Shown here one piece after another: positions 1 to 5,682 of a stretch of DNA of 5,698 nt (within the stretch, counting starts at the first letter, position 1; each line of letters opens with the position of its first letter). The position numbers were made by a program, and so were the translations under genes. Below the pieces are notes generated by a model that saw only the letters and a list, made by a program, of their open reading frames with translations, was not told the DNA's origin and ran no database searches. Origin of the DNA: an uncultured Actinomycetes bacterium (GTDB lineage: Bacteria > Actinomycetota > Actinomycetes > Nanopelagicales > Nanopelagicaceae); assembly GCA_903921405.1 (NCBI GenBank), contig CAIXPV010000114.1, forward strand, positions 1-5,698. Reading direction: 5' to 3'.

Positions 1-373
1 AGGTCTTGGACTTGCAGCTGTAGCTGTTCTTAAGAAGAACAAGCTCAATGGCAAGGTCTGTGTATCTGGACAAGATGCAACTGTTGATGGATTGCGTGCA
101 ATCCTTACAGGAGATCTATCAAATACTGTTTACAAGGCAATTAAGGCAGAAGCCGAAGGCGCAGCAACTCTAGCAATCGCATTGCTTAAGGGTGAGGCAG
201 CAACAACAGCTACAGGTTCAGTTAATAACGGAACCGTAGATGTGCCTTCAGTTCTCTTGGTACCAGTCGGAATCACAAAGGCCAACGTTAAGGACGTCAT
301 CGCAGATGGCTTCCAGACACGCGAAGCTGTATGTGCCGGCATCGAAGACCTCTGCACAGCTAACGGAATCTAA
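1..373 (+). CDS. xylF: Xylose-type ABC sugar-binding protein, C-terminal part (5' end outside window)
   Basis: The frame is open from the first bases of the window (codons start at position 2) and gives the last 123 residues, ending with TAA at 371-373. The protein would be the extracytoplasmic sugar-binding component of a CUT2-type ABC importer, delivering its ligand to the ATPase and permease encoded next. Seen in sequence: VSGQDATVDGLRAI followed by NTVYKAI, the ligand-pocket region and hinge of XylF/ChvE-like proteins, then NNGTVDVPSVLLVPVGITKANVKDVI with DGF, which matches the tail I recall for E. coli XylF (NNGLKDVPSRLL..., DGF). Two cysteines near the end (VCAGIEDLC) could form a disulfide in the exported protein. 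The signal peptide and most of lobe 1 are upstream and cannot be checked. Xylose is favoured by the XylF-like tail and the xylA gene nearby; another pentose or hexose remains possible. Confidence 0.88.
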   Translation, partial: GLGLAAVAVLKKNKLNGKVCVSGQDATVDGLRAILTGDLSNTVYKAIKAEAEGAATLAIALLKGEAATTATGSVNNGTVDVPSVLLVPVGITKANVKDVIADGFQTREAVCAGIEDLCTANGI

Positions 374-404
374 TTTCCGCTATTAGCAAGGCAGATTAAG
401 AACA

Positions 405-442
405 AGGTTACGGCTCGGGGTTTAAACTCCGAGCCGTAACCT
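405..442 (+). terminator. Strong intercistronic stem-loop between binding-protein and ATPase genes
   Basis: An inverted repeat pairs 405-420 with 427-442. Thirteen pairs from 406/441 to 418/429 are perfect, followed by one G-T wobble (419/428) and one G-C pair (420/427), around the loop TTTAAA. Only a short T run follows (444-446), so it may act as a leaky intrinsic terminator or as a 3' barrier that protects the binding-protein message. Such structures are common after the binding-protein gene in ABC operons, where they let the receptor be made in excess over the membrane parts. It lies 31 bases after the xylF-like stop and 29 bases before the ATPase start, which fits this reading. Confidence 0.75.
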
Positions 443-470
443 CTTTACTAGTAGATAAAAGGGAGAACAT

Positions 471-1235
471 ATGAGCACACCGATTCTTTCGCTCCGAGGA
501 GTCAATAAATCCTTCGGGCCAGTGCACGTTTTACGTGACGTTGACTTTGACGTACATGCAGGCAAAGTAACCGCCCTTGTCGGTGACAACGGAGCAGGTA
601 AAAGTACGCTTATTAAATGTATCGCTGGTATCTACACTCCAGATCACGGCGACTTTCTCTTTGAAGGCAAAAAGGTAGAAATATCTGGGCCGCGTGATGC
701 AACTGCACTTGGAATCGAAATCGTGTATCAAGATTTAGCGCTGTGCGATAACTTAGACATTGTTCATAACATGTTTTTAGGCCGCGAAAAGAAACGCGGA
801 AATGTTTTAGATGAGACCGCAATGGAGTCTCTTGCACGTAAGACTTTAGATGGTTTGAGTGTTCGTACAGTTAAGTCGATTCGCCAAACTGTTGCATCTC
901 TTTCTGGCGGACAACGCCAAACTGTTGCGATTGCTCGTGCAGTTTTATGGAATAGCAAGATTGTAATTCTTGATGAACCAACTGCAGCCCTAGGTGTTGC
1001 TCAGACCGAACAAGTTCTTAACCTTGTTCGTCGTCTGGCTGATAATGGTTTAGCTGTCGTCCTCATTAGTCATAATCTCAATGATGTATTCGAGGTAGCT
1101 GACAATATTGCCGCTTTGTACTTAGGTCAGATGGCCGCACAAGTCGATAAAAACGAGGTTATTGCGCGACAAGTTATTGAGTTGATCACTACTGGTAAAT
1201 CTGCCGGTGTCGAAAGCGCAGGTGCTAAGAAATGA
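471..1235 (+). CDS. xylG: Sugar ABC transporter ATP-binding protein, single nucleotide-binding domain (XylG role)
   Basis: This 254-residue cytoplasmic ATPase powers sugar uptake through the permease encoded next. All motifs of one complete ABC domain are visible: Walker A GDNGAGKST (38-46), Q-loop glutamine 87 (VYQDLA), signature LSGGQ (144-148), Walker B VILDEP with catalytic Glu169, and switch His201 (LISHN). The start is ATG at 471, preceded by GGGAGA (461-466) at good spacing. E. coli XylG and RbsA carry two fused ATPase domains in about 500 residues; this protein has only one, as in FrcA-type CUT2 transporters, so it probably works as a homodimer. It is not a truncation, because the stop overlaps the next start (ATGA, 1232-1235), showing translational coupling. 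The gene symbol rests on context; the substrate cannot be read from the ATPase itself. Confidence 0.9.
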   Translation: MSTPILSLRGVNKSFGPVHVLRDVDFDVHAGKVTALVGDNGAGKSTLIKCIAGIYTPDHGDFLFEGKKVEISGPRDATALGIEIVYQDLALCDNLDIVHNMFLGREKKRGNVLDETAMESLARKTLDGLSVRTVKSIRQTVASLSGGQRQTVAIARAVLWNSKIVILDEPTAALGVAQTEQVLNLVRRLADNGLAVVLISHNLNDVFEVADNIAALYLGQMAAQVDKNEVIARQVIELITTGKSAGVESAGAKK

Positions 1236-2455
1236 GTACTCCAGAAGTTACAGAGACAGCTTCATTAAAAGGTGCAATGGCCGATTATTGGTCACGTATT
1301 AAGGCTGGCGATATTGGATCTCTACCGGCAGTTCTTGGCCTAGTAGTCCTTTGTATCGTCTTTGGATCCATGTCTAGCGTTTTTTTAACCCCTGGAAACT
1401 TTGCTAACTTATTAACTCAGGCCGCAGCAGTGATTGTGATTGCCATGGGCCTAGTTTTCGTACTTTTACTGGGCGAAATCGACTTATCTGCCGGATATAC
1501 CGCCGGTGTAACAGGAGCCGTACTGGTCATTCTGATCACCAATCACAATGTTCCCTGGTACTTAGCCCTCATCGCGGCAATATGTGTGGGAGTAATTCTG
1601 GGCTTTGGTCTTGGCACATTGGTTGCACGTCTAGGTATCCCATCTTTCGTAGTGACCTTGGCCGCCTTCTTAGCTTTTCAAGGCATCTTGTTATTACTTG
1701 CCGGGGAAGGCGGAACGATTCGCGTTGAAGACAAAACTATCTTGGCCGTCGAGAACTCCAACTTAACGCCAACACTCAGTTGGGTTTTCTTCATCACTGT
1801 TTCTACGATCTATGTTCTTATTGGTTTGAATCGAATTAATGCTCGCCGTAAAGCTGGACTAAAAACTGAGCTGATTAAACTATGGGTTTTAAAAACCGTC
1901 GGTCTTTTAGGTATAACGGGGCTCGCAGTCTTTGCTCTCAATGTTGAGCGAAGCAACAACCCTGATTTAGTAAGTCTTAAGGGCATTCCATACGTTGTTC
2001 CCGTCATTCTCTTCATACTTGTTATTGGAACTTTTGTCTTGAGCCGTACAGCATTTGGCCGCCATATTTATGCAGTCGGTGGTAATGCTGAGGCTGCACG
2101 CCGTGCGGGCATAAATGTAAAGCGCGTTCGTGTTGCTGCATTCATGATCTGTTCGGGCTTATCGGCAATTGCTGGAATGATCTTTGCTTCTCGTCAAAAC
2201 TCCGTCTCTCCAACTACTGGTGGCAGTTCAACACTTCTCTACGCCGTTGGAGCAGCTGTTATTGGTGGAACATCACTGTTCGGTGGCAAAGGCAAGATGC
2301 GCGATGCAATTCTCGGCGGCTTAGTTGTTGCAGTCATCGATAACGGCATGGGACTTTTGGGATATGCAGCTGGAATCAAGTTCATCGTTACCGGACTGGT
2401 TCTACTTATCTCAGCTGGAGTCGATGCAGTTTCTCGCAGAGGAGCTAGTGTTTAA
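1232..2455 (+). CDS. xylH: Xylose-type ABC transporter permease
   Basis: This 407-residue membrane protein of the BPD_transp_2 (CUT2) family forms the sugar channel, probably as a dimer with the preceding ATPase. By eye there are about ten to twelve hydrophobic segments, for example near residues 32-52, 61-81, 109-131, 137-157, 181-200, 216-236, 252-272, 300-320, 333-350, 358-376 and 383-398. Family motifs are GEIDLSAG (81-88) and the cytoplasmic loop FGRHIYAVGGNAEAARRAGI (275-294), which contacts the ATPase. The extra basic and hydrophobic stretch at about 200-250 makes it longer than RbsC (about 320 residues) and fits XylH (about 390). The start overlaps the ATPase stop in ATGA, with AGGTG at 1220-1224 as a possible ribosome binding site. 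Its stop codon overlaps that of convergent xylA. Identity as a sugar permease is firm; xylose specificity is inferred from length, binding-protein tail and neighbour. Confidence 0.9.
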   Translation: MSTPEVTETASLKGAMADYWSRIKAGDIGSLPAVLGLVVLCIVFGSMSSVFLTPGNFANLLTQAAAVIVIAMGLVFVLLLGEIDLSAGYTAGVTGAVLVILITNHNVPWYLALIAAICVGVILGFGLGTLVARLGIPSFVVTLAAFLAFQGILLLLAGEGGTIRVEDKTILAVENSNLTPTLSWVFFITVSTIYVLIGLNRINARRKAGLKTELIKLWVLKTVGLLGITGLAVFALNVERSNNPDLVSLKGIPYVVPVILFILVIGTFVLSRTAFGRHIYAVGGNAEAARRAGINVKRVRVAAFMICSGLSAIAGMIFASRQNSVSPTTGGSSTLLYAVGAAVIGGTSLFGGKGKMRDAILGGLVVAVIDNGMGLLGYAAGIKFIVTGLVLLISAGVDAVSRRGASV

Positions 2456-3606
2456 CGAACTCCCATAAGGTGTTCAAGGGCTAGCTGGTCAATGGCCTCA
2501 TAGCCATACCCACGTGTGCCTGCGGCTTCAACGTCAAATGAATCCTTGGCAAGATCTCTCCACGTTTCACCTGCACTCAGTGTTGGCTCGCTAAGCCCTG
2601 GAATATTTGATTCAGCCATCGCTGCAATAACGCGAGGATCTGCGCGAAATGCTGCTGCACGCTCTTTGAGAGCCAAATAAGTGCGCATATTTGCCGATGC
2701 TGATTCCCAGACACCCTTATCGCTCTCAGTACGGGCTGGCTTGTAATCGAAGTGCTTAGGACCGTCGTACTTGTAGCGCTCTAGTAGATCAACCAAGAAG
2801 AAGGCCGACTTTAAATCGCCATGTCCAAATACTAAATCTTGATCAAACTTTGGACCATGCTGACCATTTAAATCGATGTGATACAGCTTCTTATGCCACA
2901 ACGCTTGGGCAATGCCGTGAACAAAGTTAAGTCCAGCCATTTGCTCGTGACCAACTTCAGGATTAAGACCTACAAGATCCGGCTTATCAAGTGAGTTAAT
3001 AAATGCAAGAGCATGGCCAATTGTTGGTAAGAAAATATCGCCGCGTGGCTCATTTGGCTTTGGTTCAATTGCAAACTTAATGTCATACCCATTATCGGTT
3101 ACGAATTCGCCTAACGTATTGAATGCTTCACGAAAGCGATCGAGGGCAACGTAAGCATCCTTTGCTCCATCAGATTCTGCGCCTTCACGCCCACCCCAAC
3201 AGACATAGGTCTTAGCGCCAAGTTCAACGGCTAACTCAATATTCTTCATAACTTTTGAGATTGCATATCGGCGAATATCTTTATCATTTGATGTAAAGGC
3301 GCCATCCTTAAAGACTGGATGCGTAAAGAGATTTGTTGTTGCCATCGGTACTTTCATGCCTGTTTCTGCCAAAGCTTTTTTGAAGCGATCGATATGTGTT
3401 CGGCGTGCACCTTCATCGCTTCCAAATGGAATCAAGTCATCATCATGAAACGTCACACCGTGTGCACCGCGTGCGGCTAGTTCATTGACGGTTCGCACGG
3501 GGTCAAGTGCCCCACGCGTTGCATCACCAAAGGGATCACGTGCCTGCCAGCCCACAGTCCAAAGGCCGAAAGTGAACTTATCTGCTGGTGTGGGGGTGAG
3601 TGACAT
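2452..3606 (-). CDS. xylA: Xylose isomerase, class I actinobacterial type
   Basis: This 384-residue cytoplasmic TIM-barrel enzyme interconverts D-xylose and D-xylulose (and D-glucose and D-fructose) using two divalent metals. Every key residue sits at the position known from Streptomyces enzymes: Trp16 and Phe26 of the pocket, His54 and Asp57 (VTFHDDD), Trp137 (CWGGREGAE), Glu181 and Lys183 (AIEPKPNEPRGD), Glu217 and His220 (NPEVGHEQ), Asp245 (HIDLNG), Asp255 and Asp257 (FDQD), and Asp287 (HFDYKP). The length matches the short class I group (about 385-390). The start ATG at 3606-3604 gives the usual family N-terminus (TPTPADKFTFGLWTVGWQ) and has AAAGG at 3616-3620 upstream. It faces the transporter genes and meets xylH stop to stop, so it needs its own promoter in 3607-3720; I found no convincing -35/-10 pair there on this strand. 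The next pathway enzyme, xylulokinase, is not in the window. Confidence 0.97.
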   Translation of the reverse strand: MSLTPTPADKFTFGLWTVGWQARDPFGDATRGALDPVRTVNELAARGAHGVTFHDDDLIPFGSDEGARRTHIDRFKKALAETGMKVPMATTNLFTHPVFKDGAFTSNDKDIRRYAISKVMKNIELAVELGAKTYVCWGGREGAESDGAKDAYVALDRFREAFNTLGEFVTDNGYDIKFAIEPKPNEPRGDIFLPTIGHALAFINSLDKPDLVGLNPEVGHEQMAGLNFVHGIAQALWHKKLYHIDLNGQHGPKFDQDLVFGHGDLKSAFFLVDLLERYKYDGPKHFDYKPARTESDKGVWESASANMRTYLALKERAAAFRADPRVIAAMAESNIPGLSEPTLSAGETWRDLAKDSFDVEAAGTRGYGYEAIDQLALEHLMGVR

Positions 3607-3645
3607 GGCGTATTGCCTTTCTTAATCAGCGGTCTTGAGGCCGTT

Positions 3646-3672
3646 TTGATACATCGCTAACTTACCTCTAAT
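3646..3672 (+). promoter_or_regulatory. Possible sigma-70-type promoter for tRNA-Leu
   Basis: TTGATA (3646-3651) matches five of six -35 consensus bases, and TCTAAT (3667-3672) matches five of six -10 bases. The 15-base spacer is shorter than the usual 16-18. An alternative -10, TAATCT at 3669-3674, has the ideal 17-base spacing but only three matches. Transcription would start near 3679, about 40 bases before the mature tRNA end. This is a by-eye call only. Confidence 0.35.
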
Positions 3673-3720
3673 CTTGGGTCCTATCCACACAGGGGCACAC
3701 GATGACTGTGTGTGGGTTTC

Positions 3721-3801
3721 GCGGGAGTGGTGAAATGGCAGACACGCAGGTCTTAGGAACCTGTGTCTTCGGACGTGAGGGTTCAAGTCCCTTCTCCCGC
3801 A
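3721..3801 (+). tRNA. tRNA-Leu, anticodon UAG (reads CUA and other CUN codons)
   Basis: The cloverleaf can be drawn completely. Acceptor arm: GCGGGAG (3721-3727) pairs with CTCCCGC (3794-3800), with discriminator A at 3801. Anticodon stem: CAGGT (3747-3751) pairs with ACCTG (3759-3763) around the seven-base loop CTTAGGA, with anticodon TAG at 3754-3756. A long variable arm closes as GTC-TTCG-GAC (3765-3774), as expected for a class II leucine tRNA. The T arm is GAGGG-TTCAAGT-CCCTT (3777-3793). The D-arm region carries TGGCAGACACG. CCA is not encoded (the bases after A3801 are CAC), so it must be added by tRNA nucleotidyltransferase. The gene stands alone between xylA and a small plus-strand gene. 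Confidence 0.96.
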
Positions 3802-3837
3802 CACTAAATCAGTAAAGCCCTAGTTAGGATTTTTCTA

Positions 3838-4173
3838 ATGGCAAAGCAATCACCAGCCAAGACAAAGAAGTTGGCTGCAGAAGCAAAGCGCGCAGGGGCT
3901 GCTAATAGAGCTGAGAAGAAAGCTGCACAAGAAAATGCAATAACAAATAGCGATGCAGTAATAGATGCCTATGCCGCCGTTGATGGGCATTGGCGTGACA
4001 TTGGTTTAGATGCACCAGCCCGTCGCGCTTTAATCGATGATGGCTTATTTCAACTCAGCGATCTTCGTAAAACCTCACTTGCCGCGCTCAAGGAACTTGA
4101 AGGCATGGGACCAAATGCAATCAGAGTATTGGTTGCCGAAATGAAAAAGGCCGATCTATCCTTTAGAAAGTAG
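3838..4173 (+). CDS. Small basic-tailed helix-hairpin-helix / RpoA-CTD-like protein
   Basis: This 111-residue protein has two parts. Residues 1-35 are rich in lysine and alanine (KTKKLAAEAKRAG, EKKAAQE) and look flexible or helical and positively charged. Residues about 45-105 form a compact domain: IGLDAPARRALIDDGLFQLSDL, then LKELEGMGPNAIRVLVAEM, with the hairpin GMGPNAI at 89-95. This pattern resembles the C-terminal domain of RNA polymerase alpha and related helix-hairpin-helix modules that bind DNA without sequence specificity or contact proteins. The start ATG at 3838 has AGGA (3826-3829) eight bases upstream. It follows the tRNA by 36 bases and ends directly against the stop of the convergent HMA gene. 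A nucleic-acid-binding role is likely from charge and fold; the actual function is unknown, and I do not recognise a named family member. Confidence 0.85.
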   Translation: MAKQSPAKTKKLAAEAKRAGAANRAEKKAAQENAITNSDAVIDAYAAVDGHWRDIGLDAPARRALIDDGLFQLSDLRKTSLAALKELEGMGPNAIRVLVAEMKKADLSFRK

Positions 4174-4380
4174 TTACGAAAGCACCCGATACCCGGCAGC
4201 GATTACCGCTTGCGAGATTGCTTCGGCATCTAATGCAGCATCAGAAGTAATGACAGCTTGGCTATCACCAGCACTGGCTTTGACGTCAGTAACTCCAACG
4301 ATCTTGCCTAGCTCTGCATTTACTCGTCCTTCACAGTGCCCACATGTCATTCCTTGAATTTTTACTGTTGTCTGCGTCAT
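4174..4380 (-). CDS. Heavy-metal-associated (HMA) domain protein, CopZ-like metallochaperone
   Basis: This 68-residue cytoplasmic protein consists of a single HMA domain with the ferredoxin-like beta-alpha-beta-beta-alpha-beta pattern. The metal site MTCGHC lies at residues 11-16, with Cys13 and Cys16 as ligands, followed by the typical helix (CEGRVNAELGKIVGV), the strand TDVKAS and the end AVIAAGYRVL. Such proteins carry Cu(I) or another soft metal to a P-type ATPase, a regulator or an enzyme. The start ATG at 4380-4378 has a strong GGGGAG (4387-4392) upstream. It is the third gene in the same direction after the cysteine-rich peptide and the ArsP-like permease, 74 bases behind the permease, so it may share their transcript. 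No copper ATPase is in view. The pairing with an ArsP-like permease is less common than with CopA, so the metal carried is uncertain. Confidence 0.92.
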   Translation of the reverse strand: MTQTTVKIQGMTCGHCEGRVNAELGKIVGVTDVKASAGDSQAVITSDAALDAEAISQAVIAAGYRVLS

Positions 4381-4454
4381 TGATTTCTCCCCTTATTCGT
4401 TTAGTCGTGTAATCATTACTTCCATCTTCATGATCCACTGCGTTTTCTTTAATA

Positions 4455-5507
4455 CTAAAGAATTGCATTGAACAAATATCCAACAAAAATGATTCCAAAG
4501 GCTACGACACCGATGAAACACGCAAGCAGTTTTACTTTCAATACCCTACGAAGCAAGATCATCTCGGGCAAACTAAGCGCAACCACTGACATCATGAACG
4601 CAAGCAGTGTTCCCATAGGCAAGCCTTTTTCATACAGGGCCTGAACTATTGGCATAACTCCCGCAGCATTTGAATATAGAGGTACTCCTATTAGCACTGC
4701 CAAAACTACGGCAAATGGGTTGTTCGATCCTGCGTACTGAGTGAAGAACTCAGTTGGCACCCAGCCATGAATACTTGCACCAAGGGCAATACCTGCAAGC
4801 AGATATGGCCAGATTTTTATGAAGATTGATTTGGCTTCAGTAATTCCTAATTTAGTGCGCTCGGTAATTGTGTAGCGTGGAGGAGCAAATGCACCCTGAG
4901 CTTTCTTCGTATTTTCAAAGACAAATGGCTCTACCCATCGCTCTACCTTTAATCGCCCAAGGACAAGCCCAGCAGTAATCGCAATCAAAAGACCAGAGAT
5001 TAAGTACAACGCAGCAATTTTGAAGCCAAACATAGTAAATAGAAGGCCGACTGCAATCTCGTTAATGAGTGGACTTGCTATTAAAAAACTTAACGTCACG
5101 CCGATAGGGACGCCTGCTCCAAGAAATCCAATAAAGACTGGGACTGCGCTACAGGAACAAAAAGGTGTAACTATTCCAGCGCTAGCAGCGATGACATTAC
5201 CGATGCCTTCACGTTTTCCACCTAGTAAGGCTTGAGTCTTCTCGATAGTAATAAAGGATCGAGCATAAGTAACCGCAAAAGTAATCCCTACTAACAGAAG
5301 CGTAATTTTTGTTGCATCGTAGAAGAAAAAGTGAATTGACTCCCCTACGCGCGATGTTTCATCAAGACCGGCCAGCTTAAAGAGAATGGCATTCCAGACA
5401 CTGTTATTTATCCAATAGAGAACAAACCAAACTAGGACAAGTGCAATTAGTCGCGATAGTTGCTTGGACCGACTTTCGCGCTTGGCAATATTGATCGAAA
5501 TACTCAT
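4455..5507 (-). CDS. ArsP/UPF0718-type permease (PF03773 family)
   Basis: This 350-residue inner-membrane protein belongs by sequence pattern to the predicted permease family that includes ArsP, an exporter of trivalent organoarsenicals. Hydrophobic segments lie near residues 19-35, 67-83, 103-125, 128-158, 162-184, 230-247, 264-290, 296-318 and 326-349. The signature TPFCSCSAVPVFIGFLGAGVP begins at 114 and holds Cys117 and Cys119; a second conserved stretch, GVPLYSNAAGVMPI (275-288), follows. Length and layout are normal for the family. The start ATG at 5507-5505 has AAAGG (5514-5518) at six bases. It follows the cysteine-rich peptide gene by 25 bases, which indicates co-transcription. Many family members have unknown substrates and some sit beside redox-active thioredoxin-like proteins, so export of a metalloid or soft metal is an inference, and I leave the symbol blank. 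Confidence 0.88.
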   Translation of the reverse strand: MSISINIAKRESRSKQLSRLIALVLVWFVLYWINNSVWNAILFKLAGLDETSRVGESIHFFFYDATKITLLLVGITFAVTYARSFITIEKTQALLGGKREGIGNVIAASAGIVTPFCSCSAVPVFIGFLGAGVPIGVTLSFLIASPLINEIAVGLLFTMFGFKIAALYLISGLLIAITAGLVLGRLKVERWVEPFVFENTKKAQGAFAPPRYTITERTKLGITEAKSIFIKIWPYLLAGIALGASIHGWVPTEFFTQYAGSNNPFAVVLAVLIGVPLYSNAAGVMPIVQALYEKGLPMGTLLAFMMSVVALSLPEMILLRRVLKVKLLACFIGVVAFGIIFVGYLFNAIL

Positions 5508-5532
5508 AAGAGACCTTTACTTGATGACTTAC

Positions 5533-5670
5533 TTAACAGCAGCCAGTACCACCGCAACAAGATCCTTCAGTTTTAACGTCAGCTTTTTCTTCATTCTTGC
5601 AGCCACACTGCCCATTACCGCCACAGCAAGTACTAGCCTCTTCTTTTTCCTGAATTGTAATGTCCGTCAT
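5533..5670 (-). CDS. 45-residue cysteine-rich putative metal-binding peptide
   Basis: A short reading frame starts with ATG (5670-5668) and ends with TAA (5535-5533). It encodes 45 residues, eight of them cysteine: 15, 16, 22, 24, 38, 39, 44 and 45. They lie in two modules, CCGGNGQCGC (15-24) and CCGGTGCC (38-45, the very C-terminus), joined by a charged linker with KNEEK and DVKTE. The first 14 residues are acidic and contain no cysteine. There is no signal peptide or membrane segment, so it should stay in the cytoplasm. The start is supported by AAGGAG (5677-5682) six bases upstream, and the permease gene follows after 25 bases. The density and pairing of thiols suggest a metallothionein-like buffer or a donor of a soft metal or metalloid to the permease. 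I do not recognise a named family, and binding is inferred only from composition and context. Confidence 0.75.
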   Translation of the reverse strand: MTDITIQEKEEASTCCGGNGQCGCKNEEKADVKTEGSCCGGTGCC

Positions 5671-5676
5671 TTCATT

Positions 5677-5682
5677 CTCCTT
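5677..5682 (-). promoter_or_regulatory. Strong ribosome binding site for the cysteine-rich peptide
   Basis: On the minus strand this reads AAGGAG, with six bases to the ATG at 5670. It is among the best Shine-Dalgarno matches in the window and is the main reason to treat the 45-codon frame as a real gene. An overlapping ATG at 5675-5673 runs at once into TGA and can be dismissed. Confidence 0.75.

Noticed and set aside
3630..3643. CGGTCTTGAGGCCG as an operator for xylA
   Set aside because: The palindrome has two mismatched pairs besides its centre and does not match a xylose-regulator site that I know; without a repeat elsewhere near xylF it is too weak to call.
3777..3801. tRNA 3' end as an integration site of a mobile element
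   Set aside because: I see no integrase gene and no second copy of the T-arm/acceptor sequence in the window.
3622..3804. 60-residue minus-strand open frame across the tRNA
   Set aside because: It is the complement of a complete tRNA-Leu and its spacer, with no family resemblance; the RNA gene explains the sequence.
3819..3834. CCTA-GT-TAGG followed by five T as a tRNA terminator
   Set aside because: The stem is only four pairs with a two-base loop, and AGGA inside it serves as the ribosome binding site of the next gene.
4393..4431. 12-codon minus-strand frame (MKMEVMITRLNE) ending at the HMA ribosome binding site
   Set aside because: Its stop touches the downstream Shine-Dalgarno, as in a leader peptide, but it lacks its own clear ribosome binding site and such a frame is easily met by chance.
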